A stretch of 7,459 nucleotides of DNA, from the NCBI GenBank assembly GCA_009785015.1, contig WQXD01000182.1:1-7459 (forward strand). Direction: 5' to 3'. Made by a program: the position numbers and the translations under genes. Of this stretch, positions 1 to 5,412 are shown piece by piece; within the stretch, counting starts at the first letter, position 1, and the number at the start of each line of letters is the position of its first letter. This DNA comes from Oscillospiraceae bacterium (GTDB lineage Bacteria > Bacillota_A > Clostridia > Oscillospirales > WRJC01). Under the pieces are notes generated by a model. It was not told where the DNA came from. It did no database searches and saw only the letters and a program-made list of their open reading frames with translations.

Positions 1-29
1 ATAGACTTCATGCATAACCTCTATATTGC

Positions 30-117
30 CGTCATTGCGAGCGCAGCGAAGCAATCCAGTACGTCGGAATATCGGTTTTTTCTGGATTGCCACGGCGACA
101 AGTCGCCTCGCAATGAC
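30..117. repeat. MITE-like palindromic intergenic repeat, copy 1 (complete)
   Basis: This is an imperfect long palindrome. The outer arms GTCATTGCGAG (31-41) and CTCGCAATGAC (107-117) are exact reverse complements, as are the inner arms GCAATCCAG (51-59) and CTGGATTGC (82-90). The loop is 22 nt and T-rich (60-81). The arms have unequal middles, 9 nt on the left and 16 nt on the right. The right middle forms its own palindrome, GGCGACAAGTCGCC (94-107). Repeats with GTCATTGCGAG...GCAATCCAG arms are known as dispersed palindromic elements in many unrelated bacterial genomes. No protein is encoded, and no clear target-site duplication is visible. It starts 15 bp beyond the stop codon of the substrate-binding protein gene, so it would fold as a hairpin in that transcript's 3' end. 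A second copy lies at the right end of the window. Confidence 0.9.
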
Positions 118-132
118 AGTTATGCAAGAGGT

Positions 133-1647
133 CTACTGTTCGATCTGCTCGAATTTGTCGATTGTTTTTTCCAACGCTTTGGCCGCTTTCGCTTCGTTTT
201 TTTCCCAGAAGGAAGTTATGTTATTTGTGCCTTTGTGGAACGGGGTGTAAAAGAAGCCCGTGATATCGCCCCAGTTATATATATGCCCTATGTCGTAGAG
301 CCTGTTGGCGAATATGAGGTCGAGCATCTCGGAGCTCTCGTCGTCGCGGGCGAATTTCGTCTTCAGCGATATGTCGTAATACGCGGGAAGCAGCGTGTAC
401 TGGCTCTCCGCGCAGAGCGCTTCTATTATTATCCCCGCGCGCTCCTTATCCGGCACCGTCACCGGGACCGCGACGCTGCTCGTGCAGCCCACTTCGACGC
501 TCGGGTAATATCCGCTCTGGCTTTCGTCGTATTTGGGCGGGGGTATTATCCCGAAATCGGTTTCCATATCCCTCAAAAGCGTCACCCTGTTCATTCCCGC
601 GTAATAGAAGAGCGCCCTGTCGGTGTTGAACACCACGAGCTGCATATCGTCCCACACCCTGTCGCCCGGATATTTGGAGATATATTCGTCGGCGTTTATG
701 GTTATGTCGGTGTTGGCCTGCAGCTCGAATATACGCTCGCATATATCTACGGCCCTGGGGTTGTACAGGGCGATTTCGGGTTGGCCCGAGGCGTTCATTT
801 TCGCCGTGTATTCGCCTGCCCCGTTGTAGAAGGCGAGCGAGTTCCTGTACTGGCTGACAAGCCCCCACTGGTCGTTGTCGTCCATTTTGGCGTCGCCGTT
901 CAGATCCTTGGCGACCGCCTTCATCATTTCGAGCATCTTGTCCATGGTCCATGTGCCGTTTTGCACCAGCCGGTACGGGTCGTCGAGGCTGTTGTCCTTC
1001 AAGACTTTTTTATTGAACATTATTATCCAGGTGGCGTCCTTGTCGGTTATCAGGTAATTGCCCACGGTGGCGAACAGCTTGCCGGTTATAGTGAGCTGCT
1101 CGGTGGCTTTCTGGTCCCACCAGGGCGCTTTCAGGTCGATATACGGGAAATTGCCGAGGTCGTAAAAATACCCGTCGGCCATGAGCGCGTTTATCTGGCT
1201 CAGCCCGTGGCACACCATGTCAAAGGCGTCGTCGTTTGCCTTTATCGACCTCGAGGCCCTCGAGGCCAGATCCCCGTTTTCGGGGATGTTGATGATTTTT
1301 ACGCCGTATTTTTCCTCGACGGTTTTGTTTCGTTTGTGGACCGCGTCGTTTATCGGGTCGCCGTTTTCCTCTTCGGCGTAAATATCCTTGGCGTACCAGT
1401 GCACGTTGTAATCCGGGCCCCTGCTGAGTATCCTGAATTCATACCCGCCGAAATCCGACTGGGGCAGATCGGGGTAAATGCGCGCCGCTTCGGGCGCCTC
1501 ATCCGCGTTCCCGGCATTTTCCGACTGTGTCTCGGTGGGATTTTCGTTTTCCAAGCTTCCGCCTTCACTTTTGGCGTCGCAGGCGGCTATCAGCAGTACG
1601 CAGAAAACAAGCAGAAGCGCCGCGTATGTTTTTAAAATTCTATACAT
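133..1647 (-). CDS. ABC transporter extracellular substrate-binding lipoprotein
   Basis: This 504-residue protein captures a solute, typically a sugar or oligosaccharide in this superfamily, outside the cell and hands it to a membrane permease. Residues 1-23 are a lipoprotein signal peptide: basic start MYRILK, hydrophobic core, lipobox IAAC with the lipidated Cys at 23. An acidic, Asn/Glu-rich low-complexity linker (about 25-57) tethers the folded domain. The body is typical of large clostridial family-1-like binding proteins: hydrophobic beta strands, Trp-rich stretches (W176-W177, W207, W233), and a late GCTSSVAVP segment (387-395). Residues 248-259 (DLNGDAKMDDND) match a calcium-binding EF-hand/dockerin-like loop. 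The ATG at 1647 is chosen because it gives a clean signal peptide and follows GGGAGG by 12 nt. An upstream in-frame ATG at 1686 would add 13 residues before the signal and has no better ribosome site. No permease or ATPase of the sugar-uptake type is adjacent, so the substrate is unknown. The length is normal for the family. Family is confident, substrate is not. Confidence 0.9.
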   Translation of the reverse strand: MYRILKTYAALLLVFCVLLIAACDAKSEGGSLENENPTETQSENAGNADEAPEAARIYPDLPQSDFGGYEFRILSRGPDYNVHWYAKDIYAEEENGDPINDAVHKRNKTVEEKYGVKIINIPENGDLASRASRSIKANDDAFDMVCHGLSQINALMADGYFYDLGNFPYIDLKAPWWDQKATEQLTITGKLFATVGNYLITDKDATWIIMFNKKVLKDNSLDDPYRLVQNGTWTMDKMLEMMKAVAKDLNGDAKMDDNDQWGLVSQYRNSLAFYNGAGEYTAKMNASGQPEIALYNPRAVDICERIFELQANTDITINADEYISKYPGDRVWDDMQLVVFNTDRALFYYAGMNRVTLLRDMETDFGIIPPPKYDESQSGYYPSVEVGCTSSVAVPVTVPDKERAGIIIEALCAESQYTLLPAYYDISLKTKFARDDESSEMLDLIFANRLYDIGHIYNWGDITGFFYTPFHKGTNNITSFWEKNEAKAAKALEKTIDKFEQIEQ

Positions 1648-1659
1648 AAAATATATTTT

Positions 1660-1665
1660 CCTCCC
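1660..1665 (-). promoter_or_regulatory. Ribosome binding site of the substrate-binding protein gene
   Basis: Read on the minus strand, GGGAGG lies 12 nt before the ATG at 1645-1647, separated by an A/T-only spacer. It lies inside the 13-residue extension that an upstream in-frame ATG (1686) would give. It therefore supports the downstream start, which begins directly with the lipoprotein signal peptide. Confidence 0.7.
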
Positions 1666-1754
1666 GGTTATTATTCCCTTCATCATATTCTATCGCAATT
1701 TTATGAATTTTTTTTGTTTTTTGTTCGTACTTTTTGTGAATCACGCCCGGAAAA

Positions 1755-1799
1755 AACCTTAACTTTCAGGCTGATTTGCCTTAAAAGGTTTAACTTTTC
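1755..1799 (-). promoter_or_regulatory. Imperfect inverted and direct repeats upstream of the substrate-binding protein gene
   Basis: On the plus strand, AACCTT (1755-1760) pairs with AAGGTT (1785-1790), and inside it AGGC (1768-1771) pairs with GCCT (1778-1781) around a TGATTT loop. The inner flanks are unequal (7 and 3 nt), so the stem is imperfect. The same stretch holds a direct repeat: TTAACTTTC at 1759-1767 and TTAACTTTTC at 1790-1799, offset by 31 bp or about three helical turns. The position, over 100 bp before the minus-strand start and upstream of the rightward -10 box, would suit a regulator site. No regulator is known and the signal may be chance in A/T-rich DNA. No good -35/-10 pair for the minus-strand gene could be identified; TAGAAT (1687-1692, minus) is the best -10 and lacks a recognisable -35. 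Confidence 0.25.
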
Positions 1800-1836
1800 T
1801 TAATAGATTTTTAAATTTTATCGAAAATCAAAGGCG

Positions 1837-1842
1837 TATAAT
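1837..1842 (+). promoter_or_regulatory. Probable sigma-A -10 box for the permease-ATPase operon
   Basis: A perfect TATAAT hexamer would start transcription near 1849, giving a leader of about 36 nt before the permease ATG. The -35 region is poor: only A/T-rich sequence lies at the expected 17-nt spacing, and there is no TGn extension. The call therefore rests on the -10 hexamer and its position. Confidence 0.45.
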
Positions 1843-1884
1843 ATAACCATATCACATAATTTTAAAAAGGGAGCAACCCATACT

Positions 1885-3426
1885 ATGTACATTTTCAAAA
1901 ACGCGCTTGAGAACATAGGCAGGAACATAGGGAGAAACATCCTGCTCGGAGCGATAATTTTCGCCGTGATAACGACGACGGCAATCTCGCTCATCATCAA
2001 CAACACCGCGAAAAATATCATCGAGTATCAAAAAGACAAATTCGGGTCGGAGGTGACGATATCGCCCGACATGGACAAGATACAGCCGCAGCAGCAATCC
2101 GGCGGCATGGTGCGCATGATGGCGCCCTCCCCGGTATCTTCGGAACTGCTGCTCGAATTTACGAAGTCGCGGTATTTGAAAGAAAGTATCGCCACGGGAT
2201 TAGTCAGCGCCTCCAATGATTCGATCCGCGCAATCGACCAAAGCGACGACGATGAAGACGGCGGCTCCGTCAACGGGTATACAAGTCAGGGAGGGGCCAC
2301 GATGATGAGAATGGGCGGCATGGGAGGAAATTTCAGGCTACTTGGCGACGATTGGGGCGATTTCAACAGTGGGATGAGAAAACTCGAAACGGGAAGAATG
2401 CCCGAAAGCGACAACGAGTGCCTCGTAGGCTCCGAACTGGCGCAGGAAAACGACATCCGCGTCGGCGATATACTGACTTTCACCGCCGAGATGTCGATGG
2501 ATTACGAGCCCGAGGAATACAGCGGGATTGAAATCGGCGATACAATGACGATAAATGGGATAGAGTATACGGCGTCGGAGGCGTTTATGGGCGGGCGCGC
2601 GGCGCGCGAAGTCGAGTACGAGCTTACGGTGACCGGCATTTATTTTGACCTGACCGACGCATACCCGATGGAAGGCATGCCGGCTATGGCGTCGATGAAC
2701 AAACGAAACGAAATACTGACGACGCTTCCCACACTTCTCAGCGGCAAAAAAACCGACGACGAACGCGGGCTTACGCTGAATGTGACTTTTTATCTCGCCG
2801 ATCCCGGCGATCTCGCGCTGTTTGAAGAAGACGTCCGCAAAATGGGGCTCGACGACGCGTATCAGGTGACAACCGACGCCGACGGATATGAAAAGACCGT
2901 CAAGCCGATAGAGAGCCTCAAGGGCATTTCGATCGTATTTATGCTGATAGTTTTGATATTGGGCGGTATGATACTGCTTCTTTTGTGTTCGATTGCGATA
3001 AGGGAACGCAAATATGAAATCGGGGTGCTCCGCGCCATGGGTATGAAAAAACTAAAAGTCGCGCTCGGTCTGTGGGCGGAAGTGTTCGCGCTCACTTGTA
3101 TCTGCCTTCTGATCGGTTTGAGCGCGGGAAGTATCGCCGCCCAGCCGGTGAGCGACGTTCTGCTGCAGGCGCAGGTGGCAGAGGCCAACTCGCAGGCTCC
3201 GGCCGGTCCGGGGGGGCCCGGGACAATCAGGATGATGGGCGGCATGAGAATCGGCGGAAGCGTCTCCGAGGCGAAACCGCTCGACGAAATGGACGTTTCG
3301 CTGGGACTTGACACGGTGGGGCAGATCATACTTGTGGCGGTATTTTTGTCCTCGCTGGCCGGGATTGTGTCGATAAGCCGGATAACCAAGTATGAACCTA
3401 TTAAAATATTGATGGAAAGGAACTAA
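1885..3426 (+). CDS. FtsX/MacB-type ABC transporter permease
   Basis: This 513-residue protein is the membrane subunit of an ABC transporter of the MacB/LolCE/FtsX superfamily (type VII), which moves peptides, antibiotics or lipids, or drives work outside the membrane. The layout is typical: a short cytoplasmic start, TM1 (about 18-38), a large extracytoplasmic domain (about 40-345), then three C-terminal helices (about 347-371, 397-417, 478-498). The motif RERKYEIGVLRAMGM (373-387) is the conserved cytoplasmic segment after TM2 that couples to the ATPase, and the EPIKILMERN tail is also family-like. Unusual points are three Met/Gly-rich stretches (74-80, 137-149, 447-457) and an acidic cluster at 118-125. 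The start is supported by AGGGAG (1868-1873), 11 nt upstream. The ATPase gene begins 7 nt after the stop codon, so the two form an operon. No HlyD-like adaptor is present, which is usual in Gram-positives. The exported substrate cannot be told. Confidence 0.92.
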   Translation: MYIFKNALENIGRNIGRNILLGAIIFAVITTTAISLIINNTAKNIIEYQKDKFGSEVTISPDMDKIQPQQQSGGMVRMMAPSPVSSELLLEFTKSRYLKESIATGLVSASNDSIRAIDQSDDDEDGGSVNGYTSQGGATMMRMGGMGGNFRLLGDDWGDFNSGMRKLETGRMPESDNECLVGSELAQENDIRVGDILTFTAEMSMDYEPEEYSGIEIGDTMTINGIEYTASEAFMGGRAAREVEYELTVTGIYFDLTDAYPMEGMPAMASMNKRNEILTTLPTLLSGKKTDDERGLTLNVTFYLADPGDLALFEEDVRKMGLDDAYQVTTDADGYEKTVKPIESLKGISIVFMLIVLILGGMILLLLCSIAIRERKYEIGVLRAMGMKKLKVALGLWAEVFALTCICLLIGLSAGSIAAQPVSDVLLQAQVAEANSQAPAGPGGPGTIRMMGGMRIGGSVSEAKPLDEMDVSLGLDTVGQIILVAVFLSSLAGIVSISRITKYEPIKILMERN

Positions 3427-3433
3427 AAAAAGT

Positions 3434-4105
3434 ATGAGCGTATTGGCGCTGAAAGAGGTATCGTATAAATACGAGGGGGCGAAAACACCGGTTTTAAAGG
3501 CGGTAAACGCCGAATTTGAAGCGGGCAGGGTATACACGATTGTGGGAAAGTCAGGCTCCGGGAAATCGACGCTGCTCTCGCTCATAGCGGGGCTCGACAT
3601 ATGCACAAACGGGACCATAGCGTACAACGGGCAGGATTTGAAAACGATCGACCGGGATAACTACCGCGCCAGGGGGATAGGCGTCATATTCCAGAGTTTT
3701 AATCTGCTGACAAATACAAACGCGGTAAAAAACATCGTGCTGTCAATGAATATAAGCGGGAGCGCCGAAGCGGACAAGACGGCGTTCGCCTATGATATAC
3801 TCGAAAAAATGGGCATAGACAAAGAAACCGCGGAGCGCAAAATATTAAAGCTGTCCGGCGGCGAGCAGCAGAGGGTCGGAATAGCGCGGGCGTTGTCCCA
3901 CAATCCCGACATCATCATAGCCGACGAGCCGACGGGCAATTTGGACGCCGAAACCGAAGCCGAGATCTTGAATATATTCACAAAACTCGCCCATAGTGAA
4001 AACAAGTGCGTTATAATCGTCACCCATTCAAAAAAGGTGACGTCGATCGCCGACGTTATTTTGGGGATTACCGACGGCAAATTAGTGAAAGTCAAAGAAA
4101 AGTAG
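3434..4105 (+). CDS. ABC transporter ATP-binding protein, LolD/MacB/FtsE type
   Basis: This 223-residue cytoplasmic ATPase powers the permease encoded just upstream. All catalytic motifs are intact: Walker A GKSGSGKST (38-46), Q-loop Gln87 in IFQSFNLL, signature LSGGEQQR (140-147), Walker B IIIADEP (160-166) with catalytic Glu165, D-loop GNLD (168-171) and switch His198. The length of about 220 residues and the wording IGVIFQSFNLL...ADEPTGNLD are characteristic of the LolD/MacB/FtsE branch, which matches an FtsX-like partner rather than an importer. The ribosome site AAAGGA (3416-3421) lies within the last codons of the permease gene, so translation of the two is probably coupled. Transcription most likely ends at the hairpin 4161-4180. 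Function as the ATPase of this pair is secure; the transported substrate is unknown. Confidence 0.95.
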   Translation: MSVLALKEVSYKYEGAKTPVLKAVNAEFEAGRVYTIVGKSGSGKSTLLSLIAGLDICTNGTIAYNGQDLKTIDRDNYRARGIGVIFQSFNLLTNTNAVKNIVLSMNISGSAEADKTAFAYDILEKMGIDKETAERKILKLSGGEQQRVGIARALSHNPDIIIADEPTGNLDAETEAEILNIFTKLAHSENKCVIIVTHSKKVTSIADVILGITDGKLVKVKEK

Positions 4106-4114
4106 GAGCGCACA

Positions 4115-4145
4115 CATGACGCGCCCGTTTCCGCATGACGCGCCC
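4115..4145. repeat. 12-bp direct repeat between convergent genes
   Basis: CATGACGCGCCC occurs at 4115-4126 and again at 4134-4145, offset by 19 bp, in the 60-bp gap between the ATPase stop codon and the convergent cyclase stop codon. The match is exact over 12 bases. The GC-rich composition differs from the A/T-rich promoter regions nearby. It may be a small tandem duplication; no function is evident. Confidence 0.6.
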
Positions 4146-4160
4146 CCACCCGATTCATTT

Positions 4161-4180
4161 CCGCCTCACCCGGCGGTTTT
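4161..4180 (+). terminator. Rho-independent terminator of the permease-ATPase operon
   Basis: On the plus strand, CCGCC (4161-4165) and GGCGG (4172-4176) form a 5-bp all-GC stem with a 6-nt loop, followed directly by TTTT and further T-rich sequence up to about 4196. It sits 55 nt after the ATPase stop. On the minus strand the stem is not followed by a T run, so it should act only on rightward transcripts. The loop contains the stop codon of the convergent cyclase gene (4166-4168). The stem is short, hence moderate confidence. Confidence 0.6.
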
Positions 4181-5143
4181 CCCGTTTATTTTTATATTGC
4201 CGAGCACGACTTGGTTTTTGCCGTTGTGTTTCGCCTCGTACATGGCCTCGTCGACGGCCAGCATCGCTTCCTCGTACTGCGCGCCGGGGGGCATCTGCAC
4301 CGCGCCGAAACTGGCAGTCACGGGGATGCGCGTCCCGTTGTAGTATATTTCGTGCTTTTCGATCGCCTTGCAGAGGCGGGTCGCGATTTTATTCAGCGAT
4401 CCGTCCTTGCTCGAGGGCATGAATATCACAAATTCCTCCCCGCCGTATCTGGCGATTATGTCGTATGAACGGAGCTGTTTCTTTATAACTTCGACCACCT
4501 CGCAGAGCACCCGGTCGCCCGCGGCGTGCCCGTATGTGTCGTTGACTTTTTTGAAATCGTCGATGTCGTACATTATGAGCGCGTTCGATGTGTTGAGGCG
4601 GTCCGGCATCGACATCTCGATCTCGCGCTCCACTTTCTCCAAAAAACTCCGGCGGTTCGCCACACCGGTGAGCGAATCCGTGGTGGCGAGGTTTTTGAGC
4701 TGGTTGATCAGAAAATTCATTTCCGTGATGTCGTGGATCATTATGTACCAGCCTAACTGCATCCCCTTGGCGTCCATGATTTTATTCATGTTCGCCCTGT
4801 ATGTGGACACCGGCCCGTAGGCGCCCTCTCTTTCGGTTTCGAAAATTATTTCGGTCAGCTTGTCAACTTCTTCGAGTTCCCGGGGCCAGTCCCGGGAATT
4901 TTTGATCGATTCGGCTTTGGGCAGCGAGGCGAGCGAAGAAAACAGTTTGTTCGCGCTTTCGTTGCAGCACAGAAAACGCCACTCGCTGTCCAAGATAATC
5001 ATCGCGTCCTCCATTATTTTGAGCACTATTCCCGACGCCGTTTTTTCATTGCATAAATTTCTGCTTTTCGTTATATGCACGGTGGCGAGTATGATAAAAG
5101 TGGTTACAAGCGCGGCGCCCAAAATGATAATTGCGTATTCCAT
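4166..5143 (-). CDS. Membrane-anchored PAS-GGDEF diguanylate cyclase
   Basis: This 325-residue protein should convert two GTP into c-di-GMP at the membrane. One N-terminal helix (about 4-24) anchors it, and there is no signal-peptide cleavage site. A PAS-like sensor follows (about 38-140): the opening IMEDAMIILDSEWRFLCCNE and closing GWYIMIHDIT are typical PAS strands. The linker LATTDSLTGVANRRSF leads into the GGDEF domain (about 152-315). Key residues are present: metal-binding D193 in DIDDFKKVND, the substrate-binding N201 and D210 region, and active site GGEEF (234-238). RSYD (225-228), five residues before GGEEF, fits the RxxD inhibitory site for product feedback. The PAS part resembles the sensor of 7TM-PAS-GGDEF proteins of clostridia, but here only one helix precedes it. 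AAGGGGA (5154-5160), 10 nt from the ATG, supports the start. The gene faces the DUF2207 gene across a shared promoter region and converges on the ABC operon. What the PAS domain senses is unknown. Confidence 0.95.
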   Translation of the reverse strand: MEYAIIILGAALVTTFIILATVHITKSRNLCNEKTASGIVLKIMEDAMIILDSEWRFLCCNESANKLFSSLASLPKAESIKNSRDWPRELEEVDKLTEIIFETEREGAYGPVSTYRANMNKIMDAKGMQLGWYIMIHDITEMNFLINQLKNLATTDSLTGVANRRSFLEKVEREIEMSMPDRLNTSNALIMYDIDDFKKVNDTYGHAAGDRVLCEVVEVIKKQLRSYDIIARYGGEEFVIFMPSSKDGSLNKIATRLCKAIEKHEIYYNGTRIPVTASFGAVQMPPGAQYEEAMLAVDEAMYEAKHNGKNQVVLGNIKINGKTAG

Positions 5144-5180
5144 AATTTGAGATTCCCCTTCAAAGGCAAGATTATCGGTG

Positions 5181-5202
5181 AAAATTTAAGATTTTAAATT
5201 TT
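5181..5202 (-). promoter_or_regulatory. A/T-only hairpin in the cyclase mRNA leader
   Basis: AAAATTTAA (5181-5189) and TTAAATTTT (5194-5202) are exact reverse complements separated by 4 nt. If transcription starts near 5218, this nine-pair A-U hairpin would lie in the leader, about 20 nt upstream of the cyclase ribosome site. It is weak thermodynamically. It could equally be a DNA-level palindrome bound by a protein, or chance in this A/T-rich stretch. Confidence 0.35.
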
Positions 5203-5224
5203 AAATTATTCTTAATAAAAAGAC

Positions 5225-5233
5225 ATTATATCA
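5225..5233 (-). promoter_or_regulatory. Extended -10 promoter of the diguanylate cyclase gene
   Basis: Read on the minus strand, TGATATAAT contains a perfect TATAAT with the TGn extension that lets sigma-A work with a weak -35. No good -35 hexamer is seen at 17 nt (ATGATT, 5248-5253). The predicted start near 5218 leaves a leader of about 75 nt. Confidence 0.65.
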
Positions 5234-5237
5234 CAAA

Positions 5238-5249
5238 ATTGTTAACAAT
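5238..5249. promoter_or_regulatory. Perfect 12-bp palindrome, candidate operator
   Basis: ATTGTTAACAAT reads the same on both strands. It lies between the -10 and -35 zones of the cyclase promoter, so a bound protein would block that promoter. It lies about 100 bp upstream of the DUF2207 promoter, too far for simple blocking but within reach of looping or activation. The regulator is not identifiable from the sequence. Confidence 0.4.
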
Positions 5250-5352
5250 CATTACATATAAAGCGAATTTAAAAAAAATAATATTTACAAATTTTTACAT
5301 AATTTATCATTATCCGCATTGCAAAACAAAAAAAGATAAAAAAGACAAACGC

Positions 5353-5381
5353 TTGACAAAAAGCCGCGCAAATGATATAAT
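5353..5381 (+). promoter_or_regulatory. Fully consensus sigma-A promoter of the DUF2207 gene
   Basis: TTGACA (5353-5358), a 17-nt spacer and TATAAT (5376-5381) match the consensus at every position, and TGA just before the -10 adds the extended element. The DNA upstream (about 5255-5350) is rich in A tracts, resembling an UP element. Transcription should start near 5388, leaving only about 25 nt of leader, just enough for the ribosome site. A start this far right excludes translation of the open frame that extends upstream to 5239. Confidence 0.9.
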
Positions 5382-5390
5382 ATGGCAAAA

Positions 5391-5396
5391 GGGAGG
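5391..5396 (+). promoter_or_regulatory. Ribosome binding site of the DUF2207 gene (long spacing)
   Basis: GGGAGG stands 16 nt before the ATG at 5413, longer than usual. No ATG, GTG or TTG occurs in frame between them; an ATA at 5407-5409 is at ideal spacing but is a rare start. The ATG is preferred because it begins a signal peptide directly. Confidence 0.55.
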
Positions 5397-5412
5397 CGAA
5401 GAAAAAATATTT

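Noticed and set aside
10..1635. A 541-codon open frame on the plus strand across the substrate-binding protein gene
   Set aside because: It is antisense to a gene with a clear lipoprotein signal, lipobox and ribosome site. Its translation has no recognisable domain, is unusually rich in His, Arg and Val, and begins inside the palindromic repeat region.
1687..1692. TAGAAT as the -10 of the substrate-binding protein gene
   Set aside because: No -35 or TGn extension accompanies it, so it is mentioned only as the best available candidate.
1849..1861. ATATCACATAATT near the exporter promoter and ATATCACAAAATT at 5228-5240 as a shared operator
   Set aside because: Twelve of 13 bases match, but in two A/T-rich regions of this size one such match is expected by chance, and the positions relative to the promoters differ.
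4116..4343. Possible small gene after the ATPase, with TAGGAG 7 nt before an ATG
   Set aside because: It runs through the terminator hairpin and then antisense to the cyclase gene, and its Pro-rich product has no family-like features. The ribosome-site match includes the ATPase stop codon and is probably chance.
5144..5352. c-di-GMP or other riboswitch between the cyclase and DUF2207 genes
   Set aside because: The region is nearly all A and T with no GC-rich paired core or known riboswitch motif, and the DUF2207 leader is too short to hold one.
5239..5412. In-frame upstream extension of the DUF2207 protein by 58 residues
   Set aside because: The consensus promoter at 5353-5381 lies inside it, the extension is Lys/Ile/Tyr-rich A/T-derived sequence, and it would bury the signal peptide.
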